Assembly: GCA_965261695.1 (NCBI GenBank)
Contig: OZ253474.1
Span: 310,001-374,000 of the forward strand
Direction: 5' to 3'
DNA from: Bin5 sp965261695
GTDB lineage: Bacteria; Chloroflexota; Anaerolineae; Caldilineales; Caldilineaceae
Length of the DNA stretch: 64,000 bases
Part shown: piece by piece, positions 17,186 through 26,031 of the stretch
How the letters are laid out: each line of letters opens with the position of its first letter
Numbering within the stretch: position 1 is the stretch's first letter
The notes under the pieces: model-generated
What the model was told of the DNA's origin: nothing
The model's input: only the letters and a program-made list of their open reading frames with translations
The model's database searches: none
Position numbers and translations under genes: made by a program

Positions 17186-17284
17186 GGCACGCTGATCTCC
17201 GACCTTGCTAGAAGCAAATTTCAAACCGGTCAATGGTATGTGAATTCTAACGCGTTGCGGGTTCGTCGTCAACGCTGCAAGGGA

Positions 17285-18500
17285 TTGTACCCCAGATTAT
17301 TGTGCGTCAAGTAAAGCCAAGTCGTTGAAGCAGTTGAGGCCAGGGTTGACTGCGCAGATTCGTGCTGAGCGCCAGCAGCGCTGGCGCGCCCCCTTTGCCC
17401 TTCTCTTTCCCTTCTCCTCGTCTACCCTCTTTCATCCTCAAATAAACTGGGAGGCCCCCATGCAAGGGAAGCGCCCGTCGGCGCTGAGCAGTTGCGCTGC
17501 GCTCTGCGCGCCCCCGCAACACGATTCAGAGCATCGCAATCACTTTGGGTCCGCTCTATTTACAAAACGTACAAATTACAGTCTATGCACAAAGCATACA
17601 AATCACGGTCCGAATGACGCCGCCGCAGTGCCGGCATTCACGCCTGGCGCGGGTGCATCCCAGAATGGGGGCGAGATTGCGGCTACGGCCGGGTTTCCGG
17701 ACCGCTTGCAGGCGATGTGAAGGGCGCGCAGGTCAGTTGTGCCGGTGTAAATGTAAGCAGTTACGGGCGTTTGCGAGCGCACCAAGTCGCGTTTGGTCGC
17801 GTTTAGTCGCGTTTAGTCGCGTTTGGTCGCGCCAATTTTTTTTTTTGGTGTCCGGGCACGTTTGGGCGTGTTCTGTCATATCTTGTCATATCGTGTCGTA
17901 TCTTGTCGTCATTTTTCGTCATTTTTCGTCAATTCTCGTCATTTCTCGTCCCAAATTTTTTTTTCCGGGTATGGCGGGCAACGGGCGGTTGCGGCACCGG
18001 CTGGGCAGGGAGGGCAGCAGTTTGCTGCGCATGGTTCCCGCGCAGGGGGCAGGATGTGCATCATGTCATGATATTCGTTTCAAATTGGTTTGCAACTGCG
18101 GCAGGGCCGCGGCTGTGTTCGTTTATGTTCAGCACAATTGTACTGCAAAATCGGGGAGTTTGCAGTTGCTGGGAATTCCAGGGCGCTTTTCAGAATAGGG
18201 GTAGGTTGCTGACTTTCTCTGAAGGAGCAGGATGCTCAGCAGTTGACCGAACTATGATCCATGCAGTTGATATGATGGAGGCAGTTGACGGCAGCGGCTC
18301 AGGCGGCGTCTTCATTCACGAAAGCAGGCGAACTGCGGTTCGACTCTGCCCACAGGCAACCTGCATCTGTCACCGCTTGGACCAGTTCTTCGACAGAAGG
18401 GAACCGAACGCTATCCCTGGGACGCGTTCGCCAAGATTGGGATGCACCCCCACACGGGGATGGCTTGCAGGCGCGTTCTCCTACCCCTATAATGGAGCTT
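17285..18500 (+). repeat. 1.2-kb non-coding repeat element, copy A
   Basis: This stretch between two gene runs matches 47225-48455 on the opposite strand over most of its length, with point changes and small indels. Shared landmarks in order are CCAGATTATTGTGCGTC at the start, GTTGAAGCAGTTGAGGCCAG, CATGCAAGGGAAGCG, CGCTTGCAGGCGA, decamer arrays, CTGGGCAGGGAGGGCAGCAG, GCGGCAGGGCCGCGGCTG and CGGCAGCGGCTCAGGCGGCG. Decamers of the type AGTCGCGTTT repeat at 17785-17834, a run of 11 T follows, and GTCATTTTTC-type decamers run at 17873-17950. Copies of a GGGTGCATCCCAGAATGGGG motif occur at 17651 and, reversed, at 18438. Reading frames across it are not conserved between the copies, so it looks non-coding. 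Confidence 0.85.
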
Positions 18501-18543
18501 CAGGTCAGGCAGATTCAGCCCCGCTCTCAGGTACCTATTGCAG

Positions 18544-18828
18544 ATGGACCCGAGTGTCCAGCCACGTCAACGACTGCTGTATTTACATGCGCGCACGCCG
18601 AGCGTCTTTGCTGAGATTCTGGGGTACACGCTGATCGAACCTGTCGAGGGCTTTGAGGTTGAGATCAGCGGCGGCGAGTTTGAGTGGCCCTATACGACGG
18701 TGCATGACGCGCTGGTTGACGGCTGGAAAATCGTGCAGTTCCCGCATTTGCAGTCGCCGTTCAGCGACACGGAGCTGGATGTAATCGGCTACGAGTTTAT
18801 CCTGCAGAAGATGGAGGTCATGGCGTGA
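18544..18828 (+). CDS. Small hypothetical protein coupled to a PhyH gene
   Basis: The 94-residue protein has no family I can name. It is hydrophilic and mixed alpha/beta, with no membrane segment, signal or cysteines; VEGFEVEISGGEFEWPYTTVHDALVDGWKIVQFP is split here by eye into a beta hairpin and a helix. The ATG at 18544 follows an in-frame TTG at 18538. Its TGA overlaps the GTG start of the dioxygenase gene (GTGA), which argues that it is translated and works with that enzyme. It begins only about 40 bases after the end of repeat copy A. Confidence 0.6.
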   Translation: MDPSVQPRQRLLYLHARTPSVFAEILGYTLIEPVEGFEVEISGGEFEWPYTTVHDALVDGWKIVQFPHLQSPFSDTELDVIGYEFILQKMEVMA

Positions 18829-19616
18829 TCGACGCAAAGTATCTGCTCACTGACATTGAGATGGCCCGCTTTCTGGTCAACGGCTACCATCTAATCCAAC
18901 CGGAGCTGGCAGCAGGGCTGAATGAGCGCGTCGCTGAGCAGCTTGACATGCTTTCGACCAACCCGGGCGACGCCATCACCGAGACGGCGCCGGACCTGTG
19001 GCAGGTGCTGGAGCATCCGGCGGTGCGGGGCGCGCTCGTCAGCATTTTGGGCGAGGACTATGCGGTCAATTCGCACCGACACTGGCATTGCAAGCTACCC
19101 GGTTCGGGCCACATGCAGTGGCACCAGGATAGCACGAACAACCGCAACACGCGGATCGACCGCCTGCTGGGGCTTTACTATCCGCGCACTATCAACGCGC
19201 AGATGGGGCCGACCGTCATAGTGCCGGGCACGCAATATCGCAATGCGCCGACGGACAGGATGTCCACCTACACCAATATCCGGGGACAGGTGGCTCTGAC
19301 CGTGCCGGCGGGGACGGTGGCCTTTACGCACTATGATCTGTGGCACGGGACCGCGAGCAACCGCTCGGAAGAAAAGCGGCACATGATCAAGTTCCTCTTC
19401 AACCGCGCCAGCGAGAACACGGCTCCAACCTGGAACCACGATCCGGAACAACTCAACGCGCCACGCGATTGGAACGCCCGCGAGAAGGCGCAGGATGCCA
19501 ACAACACTCTTACCTTTGGCAACCCGCTGGGGGTCTCGCAGAGCGATCATTACAAAGAGCGGCAGATCCGCCGCGCCTGTTGGGACGAACTGATGGGGCG
19601 TGTGACCGCGACTTGA
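18825..19616 (+). CDS. Phytanoyl-CoA dioxygenase (PhyH)-family protein
   Basis: The 263-residue protein has the iron-binding facial triad of Fe(II)/2-oxoglutarate oxygenases: H100 and D102 in QWHQDS, and a distal histidine H174 in YDLWHGTASN. A basic residue about ten positions later could hold 2-oxoglutarate. The family hydroxylates fatty acyl chains, ectoine, mitomycin-type and other small substrates. The start is GTG, overlapping the stop of the preceding small gene. A methyltransferase gene follows at 50 bases, so hydroxylation and methylation of a common product is possible. The actual substrate is not apparent. Confidence 0.85.
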   Translation: MIDAKYLLTDIEMARFLVNGYHLIQPELAAGLNERVAEQLDMLSTNPGDAITETAPDLWQVLEHPAVRGALVSILGEDYAVNSHRHWHCKLPGSGHMQWHQDSTNNRNTRIDRLLGLYYPRTINAQMGPTVIVPGTQYRNAPTDRMSTYTNIRGQVALTVPAGTVAFTHYDLWHGTASNRSEEKRHMIKFLFNRASENTAPTWNHDPEQLNAPRDWNAREKAQDANNTLTFGNPLGVSQSDHYKERQIRRACWDELMGRVTAT

Positions 19617-19667
19617 GGTTCGCCTGGCTGGGAAACGGTGGCTTCACCGAGGAGAGAGAGTTGCCTA

Positions 19668-20459
19668 ATGGATGATCTATCGAGAATCAATCGTGAACGC
19701 TGGAACGGGCTGGTTCGCGCCGGCATACTCTATTCGCGGGCCAAGCTGGAATTGGACGAAATTTCGGCGCGCGAAATGGTGGATGAGGCCGGTCTGCTCG
19801 GCGACGTACGCGGTCAGCGGGTGCTGCTTCTGGCCGGTGGCGGCGGCCAACAGTCGGCCGCGCTCGGCTTGCTCGGCGCGCAGGTTACGGTGCTTGACCT
19901 CTCCGACGAACAGCTGGCGCAGGACCGACGGGTGGCAGAACACTACGGGCTGAAGCCCGATCTGCTCCAGGGCGACATGCGCGATCTGTCCCGGTTCGAG
20001 GAGGATGCATTCGATATGGTGTATCAGCCATATTCGATCAACTTTGTGCCGGACGTGCATCCTGTTTTCGCGGGCGTGGCTCGCGTGCTGAAAGCGGGCG
20101 GACTGTACCACGTTCAGTGGCACAATCCCTATACGCAGACCTTTAACGCCGAGGATTACGACCCGGTGCGGGGCTATTCGTCCAATTCGATTTACGGCGA
20201 TGGTGAAATTGATTCGGTCGCAATCTACGGGACTGAGAATTGGACTGTCGACCAGGAAGACGGCACGGTGAACGAGGTGCCCGGCCCGCGCGAGTTTCGG
20301 CACACGATGCGCACGTTCATCAACGGCCTGATCTGCAGCGGGTTCGAGATCCTGGGTTTCGACGAGCACAGGGCGTACGAAAAAAACCCGGAGCCGGGTT
20401 CGTGGGAACATTACAAGGCGGTCAGCCCGCCGTATCTGGCGTTCTGGACGAGGAAGTGA
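19668..20459 (+). CDS. Class I SAM-dependent methyltransferase
   Basis: The 263-residue protein has motif I VLLLAGGGGQQSAA (about 52-65), the acidic end of strand 2 in VTVLDLSDEQL, motif II/III GDMRDLSRFEEDAFDMVYQPY and the ARVLKAGGLYHVQWHNP segment. This is the Methyltransf_11/25 pattern. The ATG at 19668 has a purine-rich GGAGAGAGAG seven bases upstream. It follows the PhyH gene by about 50 bases and converges on a sulfatase gene. Small-molecule methylation is likely; the substrate is unknown. Confidence 0.87.
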   Translation: MDDLSRINRERWNGLVRAGILYSRAKLELDEISAREMVDEAGLLGDVRGQRVLLLAGGGGQQSAALGLLGAQVTVLDLSDEQLAQDRRVAEHYGLKPDLLQGDMRDLSRFEEDAFDMVYQPYSINFVPDVHPVFAGVARVLKAGGLYHVQWHNPYTQTFNAEDYDPVRGYSSNSIYGDGEIDSVAIYGTENWTVDQEDGTVNEVPGPREFRHTMRTFINGLICSGFEILGFDEHRAYEKNPEPGSWEHYKAVSPPYLAFWTRK

Positions 20460-20509
20460 TGATTGTGGAGTTAGAGCCCAGGCCAGTGCTTGATCGAAAC
20501 GCAAAGGTC

Positions 20510-21853
20510 TCAGTCGAACGCCAACCTGAACGGGTCTGCCGAATGCTCCATCTCCTGTAGCAGAAGGCTACGGTGTTGCGATACGATCTTCCGATAGGCG
20601 GACTGGTAGGCCAGATTCACTGTCTCGCCGGGATCGGTTTCCAGGTCGAACAGGAGTTGCGGGCGCTGGCCGTGCGAGAAGACGATGTACTTGTAGCGGG
20701 CGGTGCGAATCATCCGGCCTTTCTTGGTTACATCATCCCTGAAGGCTTGCAGTTCTGACACGACATAGTGGCGTCCCGGCAGAGCGGGGTTCTCGATCAG
20801 CGGACGCAGGCTGTGTGCGCGCAGGTTGGCGGGGGCGGCGATGCCCGCATAGTCGCACAGGGTGGGCAGTAGATCGACGCCGGAGACGAGGTGGCTGCTG
20901 TCCAGCCGATTTTGCGGCACTGCACCAGAAAGACGGATCACGAACGGGACTTTGACGACTTCCTCCCAGAGCATCAGCTTGGTGACCCACTTGTGGGCGG
21001 CGACGCCCTCCCCATGATCGCTCGTCAGCACAATCAGGGTGTTGTCGCTGAGGCCGCTCTCCTCCAGTGCCTCAAGCAGCCTGCCGATTTGCTGATCGAC
21101 TCGTTCCGTCAAGCGGTAGTAAGCGTAGAGATACCTGCGCCACTCCGTCTCACCCCAGCCAGGTGTCCAAGCGATTTCGGGCGCGTAGACGGCCCGCCGG
21201 CGGCAGAGGCCGACAAACTCCGGCTCATCCTCCAGGGGCTCAAAATTGGCGGGCAGGGGCGGAAAGTCGCTGCCGGGCGCTATGTCGAGGAACTCGCGTC
21301 GGTCCATGCACCAGTAGCAGATGTCGTGGGGATTGTGGAGCGAGGCGACCAGCAAGAAGGGCTGGTCTGAATCGGGGTTCGGCGGCTGCTGGCTGCGCAG
21401 GAACTCAACAGCGTGATCGGTCCAGATCGGATCGGTGTCGGTGCCGAGCTGGCGCGGAACTCCCTCCGGGTACTCATCGGAGAGATATTCAAAGCCGGGT
21501 CCGTCGCTCGTCTGCTCCCTTCCTTTACGGTAACGGGGGCCAAGGTGTAGCTTCCCCGCGTAGTAAGTTCGATAGCCGGCGCTTCGAAAATGTGCGCCCA
21601 TGGTGGGGATTCCTGGCCTGATGGGCGGATCAGTGACCTCGACGCCGGTCTCGTGCGGCATACGGCCGGTGAGCAAACTGCTGCGGGCGGGGCTGCAGAC
21701 GGGGAAGGTGCAGTAGGAGTTTTGGAAACTCAGGCCACTATGAACAAGGGAATCCATGTTCGGCGTGTGCAGGTAGGGATCGCCGTAGGCGCTGAGCGCC
21801 TGCTGCGTCTGCTGATCGGTCAGGATGACGAGGATATTGGGCTGAGATGTCAT
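20510..21853 (-). CDS. Sulfatase (alkaline phosphatase superfamily)
   Basis: The 447-residue arylsulfatase-type enzyme has the formylglycine signature CSPARSSLLTG with C53 as the residue to be oxidised. The first metal-binding aspartate is at D13 (ILVILTDQQ) and the second set lies in VLTSDHGEGVAAHKW, the usual D-H pair. An enzyme that makes formylglycine must be encoded elsewhere. No signal peptide is seen, so it would act in the cytoplasm unless the start is misjudged. ATG 21853 has GGAG six bases upstream. It is only distantly like the second sulfatase at 52.3 kb. Confidence 0.9.
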   Translation of the reverse strand: MTSQPNILVILTDQQTQQALSAYGDPYLHTPNMDSLVHSGLSFQNSYCTFPVCSPARSSLLTGRMPHETGVEVTDPPIRPGIPTMGAHFRSAGYRTYYAGKLHLGPRYRKGREQTSDGPGFEYLSDEYPEGVPRQLGTDTDPIWTDHAVEFLRSQQPPNPDSDQPFLLVASLHNPHDICYWCMDRREFLDIAPGSDFPPLPANFEPLEDEPEFVGLCRRRAVYAPEIAWTPGWGETEWRRYLYAYYRLTERVDQQIGRLLEALEESGLSDNTLIVLTSDHGEGVAAHKWVTKLMLWEEVVKVPFVIRLSGAVPQNRLDSSHLVSGVDLLPTLCDYAGIAAPANLRAHSLRPLIENPALPGRHYVVSELQAFRDDVTKKGRMIRTARYKYIVFSHGQRPQLLFDLETDPGETVNLAYQSAYRKIVSQHRSLLLQEMEHSADPFRLAFD

Positions 21854-21929
21854 GAACGGCTCCAATGGGTCTGCGCCGGGTCAGAGCGCCGCAACAGATT
21901 TTGGCGGCGCGGCTGGTTGTCATTGAAGG

Positions 21930-22418
21930 TTATACGAGCTTTTTCATCGGGCGCAGGTTTTCGGCGTCAACGTCGTGTATGCGCATTTCGATCAATCGGT
22001 CGGGCGGGCGTTCCTCCTGGTCGAGGGGTTCCTTCCGGCGCACATAATCGGGCGTCACACCGTGAATGCGCATCTCGATCAGCTGGGCCACTGTAGGATA
22101 AAGCCCGGCCGGCCGCATCTCCTCAACAAAGACAGGCGTTACGCCATGAAGGCGCATCTGCACGAGCCTGTCGGCAGATAGACCGGTTAGCCCCAGATCG
22201 CGCATTGTCTCGATGAATTCGGGCGTTACGCCTTGTACATGCATCTGCTTCATTTTATCCAATTTGATCTCGGAGGCGCTAATTTCTTTCGGAACAGGTG
22301 GTGTGGACGGCGCTGAGGTCAACTCCCCTGGCGGTGCCGCCTGCGCTTCGTGGTAGCGGGGTTGGTCTGACTGCGCGGGCTGTTCGGTCGCTTCAAGCAG
22401 TTCGGTCGCTTCGTCCAC
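21930..22418 (-). CDS. Protein with four HGVTP repeats, probably the 3' half of a broken gene
   Basis: The 162-residue frame has a proline-rich first part and then four repeats of about 25-30 residues built on MRIHGVTPxYVxxM (MHVQGVTPEFIETM, MRLHGVTPVFVEEM, MRIHGVTPDYVRRK and a worn MRIHDVDAENLRP). Such repeats are found in bacterial membrane-linked and sensor proteins, and their role is unknown. The GTG start has no good ribosome site. The frame stays open upstream to a TGA at 22545-22547, beyond which the same frame codes for a DUF2089-type zinc ribbon. SVDEATELLEA at its start resembles the closing helix of DUF2089 proteins. I read both parts as one gene split by a stop. Confidence 0.6.
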   Translation of the reverse strand: MDEATELLEATEQPAQSDQPRYHEAQAAPPGELTSAPSTPPVPKEISASEIKLDKMKQMHVQGVTPEFIETMRDLGLTGLSADRLVQMRLHGVTPVFVEEMRPAGLYPTVAQLIEMRIHGVTPDYVRRKEPLDQEERPPDRLIEMRIHDVDAENLRPMKKLV

Positions 22419-22544
22419 GCTTTTCTTGTCTCTTCCAATATTCTGAGAATAGTAATACGCTGCTGGGCCATCGTCATTGACTGCTTGAACATTCGCTTGT
22501 CCTGCTACGGTGCCCGTCGGCGCGGCCTGATGAAACAGTTCAAG

Positions 22545-22805
22545 TCAGGCACAGTCGCGGACAGGACGCGTCTCAAGTAACTGTCTTGATTGGATTTGGC
22601 TAAGGAGTCCAGCCGCTTGGCCGGCTTTGAGTTTACCGCGATTCCGGACGAAGAGTTCCAGGAACCGGGCAGTTTCCGGGCGTGGATCGCAGAAGCGGCA
22701 TGGGGCAAAGCGTCCGGTTACCTCGGTCTCACAGCGCGTGCAGGAAAGACTCGTCACTTCGATGTTTCCCCCGCAGGAGAGGCACTCCTCCAACACTTTG
22801 CGCAT
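22545..22805 (-). pseudogene. DUF2089-type zinc-ribbon protein, truncated
   Basis: The 86-residue product starts with a four-cysteine zinc ribbon (CLSCGG near residues 9-14 and CTRCET near 22-27), then GRFAPCRFCDPRPETARFLELFVRNRGK. This is the DUF2089 pattern, normally followed by LKE-ERELGISYPTVRxRL, a helix-turn-helix. Here that helix cannot be recognised: the text changes after GKLKA and stops at a TGA. The HGVTP repeat frame lies downstream in the same reading frame. It is either a decayed regulator or a frame-disrupted fusion. The family is thought to regulate transcription. Confidence 0.6.
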
Positions 22806-23094
22806 TCGTTTTTTCCTTCTTTTCGGGCCAAGACAGTGATGTTTCCCATCTTACAAATGGATTAGCCATCGCTTTGGCTCATCTGACAGAAATTTAGGTT
22901 CTTTTCCAATATTATCAACTTCAAGGCGGACGCGGCTGACAGGGCAAGATGCAACCTGAAGGCTCAATCCAGCGGCGCATCTTCTGCCTCATCTTGCGCA
23001 TTTGGGCGCGATAGAAGACAATCTATGCCTCTGTTAGTGGCGATCCGCCAATTCATCCTACACTTGATTCTGTTGGACAACTGGAGTTATGCAT

Positions 23095-24027
23095 ATGCTT
23101 ACCAAGAGTTTTGGCAAACTCGGCTGGCCGGTGTCGGCGGTGGGGCTGGGCGCCTGGAATATCGGGAACCAGTGGGGCGAGATCGACGACGCCACGGCGT
23201 GGCAGACTGTGCGGGCCGCCTACGACGCCGGCATGACCCTGTTTGATGTGGCTGAGTCCTACGGCCTCCCCAACGGCCTTTCGGAGACGCGGGTCGGGCA
23301 GGCGCTCAGCGGCGTCCGCCACAATGTAATCGTGGTCAGCAAGATCGGCAATTGGGGCCAGCGCAGCGGCTGCGGCATTCCCAAGATGGGCGTGGACTCG
23401 ATCCGCATTTCGGGTCATGCAATCCTGGGGCGCCTGCGCACCGACTGGGTGGACGTGATCCTGTGCCACAAAGGCGACCTGGCCGACCCTACCATCTACC
23501 TGGAAGGGTTTGAAGCGCTGAAAGATGAGGGCTGCTTGCGGGCGTACGGCATTTCGACCAACAGTTTGGAGGTTCTCAAGCGCTTCAATCGGGAAGGCAC
23601 GTGCAGTGTGGTGCAGGTGGACTACTCGCTGCTCAACCGGGACCCGGAGGAGGGGTTCCTGCCCTACTGCAAGGAGCACGGCATCGCGGTGATGGTGCGG
23701 GGGCCTTTGGCGAAGGGACTGCTATCCGGTCGGTACGGGAAAGGCGCCGTTTTCACCGACTCGGTGCGGGCCGGTTGGAACGCGGGCGGCGGGCAGCAGG
23801 CGCAATTCGAGGCGGGGGCGGCGCGTGTTGGTCGCCTGTCCGAGGTCGTTTCGCCGGGCGAAGAGATGGTGCAAGCCGCGATTCGCTACACGTTCAGCCA
23901 CGGGGCGGTCTCGGTGGCGATCCCCGGCGCCAAGTCGGCAACACAGGCGCGCGCCAATGCCGCGGCCGGCAGCCGGATGCTGACTGCGGAGGAGTTGACG
24001 CGCTTGCGGGAGGCGATTGACGGATAG
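23095..24027 (+). CDS. Aldo/keto reductase
   Basis: A 310-residue (alpha/beta)8 NADPH-dependent reductase. The catalytic tetrad is visible as D51 and Y56 (FDVAESYG), K83 (VVSKIGNWG) and H125 (VILCHKG). The C-terminal cofactor motif appears as VAIPGAKSATQARANA. The ATG at 23095 has GGAG eight bases upstream; the in-frame ATG two codons earlier is too close to that site. An enolase-superfamily gene follows 66 bases on, as in sugar or sugar-acid catabolism. The substrate is probably a sugar-derived aldehyde or ketone. Confidence 0.9.
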   Translation: MLTKSFGKLGWPVSAVGLGAWNIGNQWGEIDDATAWQTVRAAYDAGMTLFDVAESYGLPNGLSETRVGQALSGVRHNVIVVSKIGNWGQRSGCGIPKMGVDSIRISGHAILGRLRTDWVDVILCHKGDLADPTIYLEGFEALKDEGCLRAYGISTNSLEVLKRFNREGTCSVVQVDYSLLNRDPEEGFLPYCKEHGIAVMVRGPLAKGLLSGRYGKGAVFTDSVRAGWNAGGGQQAQFEAGAARVGRLSEVVSPGEEMVQAAIRYTFSHGAVSVAIPGAKSATQARANAAAGSRMLTAEELTRLREAIDG

Positions 24028-24093
24028 CGGGCGTTTTCGATGGAGCGCTTGGTGCGTTTCGTAGTGAGTAAGGGTCATCGATAGGACCAGCCA

Positions 24094-25257
24094 ATGAAAA
24101 TCACGGAAATCAAGACCTACCCAGTCTGGGTGGGGCAACGCAATCAGATGATCGTCAAAGTGGAGACGGACGAGGGTCTGCACGGCTGGGGCGAGGCCGG
24201 CGTATCCGGGCGTGAGATGGCAGTGGTGGGGGCGGTCAGGCACTATGGCGAGTTTCTGATCGGACGCGATCCGCTGCGCATGGGCGCGTTGTGGCAAGAG
24301 ATGTACCGCAGCCAGTATTTCGAAGGCGGACGCATCCTGACCGGCGCGATCTCGGCGATAGACATCGCGCTGCATGACATCGCGGGCAAGGCTCTGAACG
24401 TTCCGGTCTACCAGTTGTTGGGGGGCAAGCAGCGGGAGTGGGTCCCTTGTTTCGCAACGACGGGCGGGTCATCGCAAGAGGAGTTTGTCGAGAACGTCAA
24501 GCTGCTGGCCGATTTGGGCTGGCCCGCGATTCGCACGGGCTTCCATCCGGGGCGCAAAACGGACGAGCCTGAAGCGGTCTACGAGCCACGCGAGTCGCTT
24601 GGCAGGACGGCCCAGTGGTTGACGGCGGCGCGGGAGGCAATCGGACCGGAGCCGGTTATGGGCATCGACTACCACCATCGCCTGAGCGTGGCGGAAGCGG
24701 CATCATTCTGCCAGCGCATGCCGACGGGAACGCTGGATTTCCTGGAGGAGCCGATCCGGGACGAAACGCCGGCGGCCTACGAGGCGTTGCGCAGCATGAC
24801 CGACGTGCCATTCGCGATTGGCGAAGAGTTCTCGAGCAAGTAGCAGTTCCTCCCCTATCTTGAGCGCGGCATCACCCAGTTTGCGCGCATTGACGTTTGC
24901 AACGTCGGCGGCCTGACCGAGGCGATGAAGGTGGCGGCGATTGCCGAGGCGCACTACATCGACCTGATGCCGCACAACCCGCTCGGCCCCATTTGCAGCG
25001 CGGCGACTGTTCACCTGGCTGCGGCAGCGCCGAACTTTGCCTGGCTTGAGGTGCGCGTCTCCCCCACTGAGGAGGGCCGCTTCTACGACGCCGACTGGTT
25101 CCCAGTCCAGCCGGAATTAGACGGCTACCGCTATATTGTGCCGGATGGCCCCGGGCTGGGCGTGGAGTTCAACGAGGAGAGGGCACTGGCGCAAGAGTTC
25201 CGTTTCTGGGAAGCGCCGCATCTGAGGCGCCGCGACGGATCCTACACGAACTGGTAG
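24094..25257 (+). pseudogene. Mandelate racemase / sugar-acid dehydratase-family gene interrupted by TAG
   Basis: The gene reads as one enolase-superfamily enzyme of 387 codons with a single in-frame TAG at 24841-24843. Before it are the N-terminal capping domain and metal ligands in GIDYHHRLS, DFLEEPI and AIGEEF. After it, without a frame change, come QFLPYLERG, VCNVGGLTEAMKVA and the catalytic-histidine segment LMPHNPLGPI, up to the C-terminus. The PHNPLGP form is like D-galactonate and related dehydratases. TGG (Trp) to TAG is the simplest explanation. The first part alone lacks the catalytic histidine and would be inactive. It could be a true null allele or a single base error. Confidence 0.85.
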
Positions 25258-25345
25258 CGGCGCAGGGTGGCCGGTCCGGCGCGAAAGCGCGTCATATGGT
25301 TGCGCTGCCATCCTGGCCCGCTTGATAGACGAGGAACAGTTCAAG

Positions 25346-25765
25346 ATGAATGTAAGGCAGGCCGTTCCCTTCTTCAGAGTGTCTGACATGGAGACGACGA
25401 TACGTTTCTATGTCGATGGCTTAGGCTGCACAATCAGAGACAGATGGGAGCCGGCCGGCCGGTTGCGCTGGTGCTGGCTCAGCCTGGGAGACGCTGCCTT
25501 GATGCTGCAAGAGTTTCCGACCAAGGGGCAGGACTCCTGGACGCCGAGCGGAAAGGTAGGCGAGGGTGTAACGATCTTCTTCCTCTGTGAAGACGCAGTG
25601 CAATTCTACGGTGAAGTCAGAGAGCGCGGCATCGAAGCAAAGGAACCGTTTGTGGGCAACGGAATGTGGGTCACGTCGCTGACCGACCCGGACGGATACC
25701 GCCTAGACTTTGAGAGCGGGACGGACGTGCCTGAAGGGACGCGGCTGGGCGAGGCGCCTGGTTAA
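25346..25765 (+). CDS. VOC-superfamily (glyoxalase/bleomycin resistance-like) protein
   Basis: The 139-residue protein has the paired beta-alpha-beta3 units of the vicinal oxygen chelate fold: VPFFRVSDMETTIRFYVDGLG at the start (a classic first unit) and WVTSLTDPDGYRLDFES at the end of the second. The E in RLDFES is the usual metal ligand. Many such proteins are dioxygenases, isomerases or antibiotic-binding proteins, and the function here is open. ATG 25346 has a GAGG site about eleven bases upstream; a TTG eight codons earlier is possible. Confidence 0.8.
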   Translation: MNVRQAVPFFRVSDMETTIRFYVDGLGCTIRDRWEPAGRLRWCWLSLGDAALMLQEFPTKGQDSWTPSGKVGEGVTIFFLCEDAVQFYGEVRERGIEAKEPFVGNGMWVTSLTDPDGYRLDFESGTDVPEGTRLGEAPG

Positions 25766-25800
25766 ACGGGGTGCGTTTCAGTAGGGCTCGTTGACATTTG

Positions 25801-25905
25801 TCTGAACTGTGATTTACGTGATTTGTGTGATTGAGATGATTGACGGCCCTGGCTCCCGAGGTGGGCTTCGTTCACGAGAATCAGGCGAATCAGAGTCCAA
25901 ACTGT
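25801..25905 (+). repeat. Nonamer tandem repeat with partial inverted arm
   Basis: Four 9-base units lie end to end: TGATTTACG (25810), TGATTTGTG (25819), TGATTGAGA (25828) and TGATTGACG (25837). About 35 bases on, the other strand carries a related TGATTCGCCTGATTCTCGTG and ends in GTCTGAGAACAGTTTGG, similar to the GTCTGAACTGTG before the first unit. The stretch could thus fold back on itself. It fills the gap between the VOC gene and DUF4340. ACGAGAATCAGGCGA inside it recurs in repeat copy B near 47410, which hints at a shared family. Confidence 0.55.
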
Positions 25906-26031
25906 TCTCAGACGGCCTGTAGATGTCGCCTCCTTGAACAGGTTACTCAAATGTCAACGGAACCTAATCTTCGCTGCGCCTTTCGAAAGCAAACTCTTGC
26001 ATTCGCAGAGGAGCAGTTCTCTTTGCTTCGC

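Noticed and set aside
17785..17950. Possible CRISPR array
   Set aside because: Units are 10 bases with no unique spacers, there are no cas genes nearby, and unit text drifts gradually as in tandem repeats.
17545..18634. Two long open frames in repeat copy A
   Set aside because: They are made by translating decamer arrays (repeated VAFSRVWSR-like and FRHFSS-like text), and the frame is not kept in copy B.
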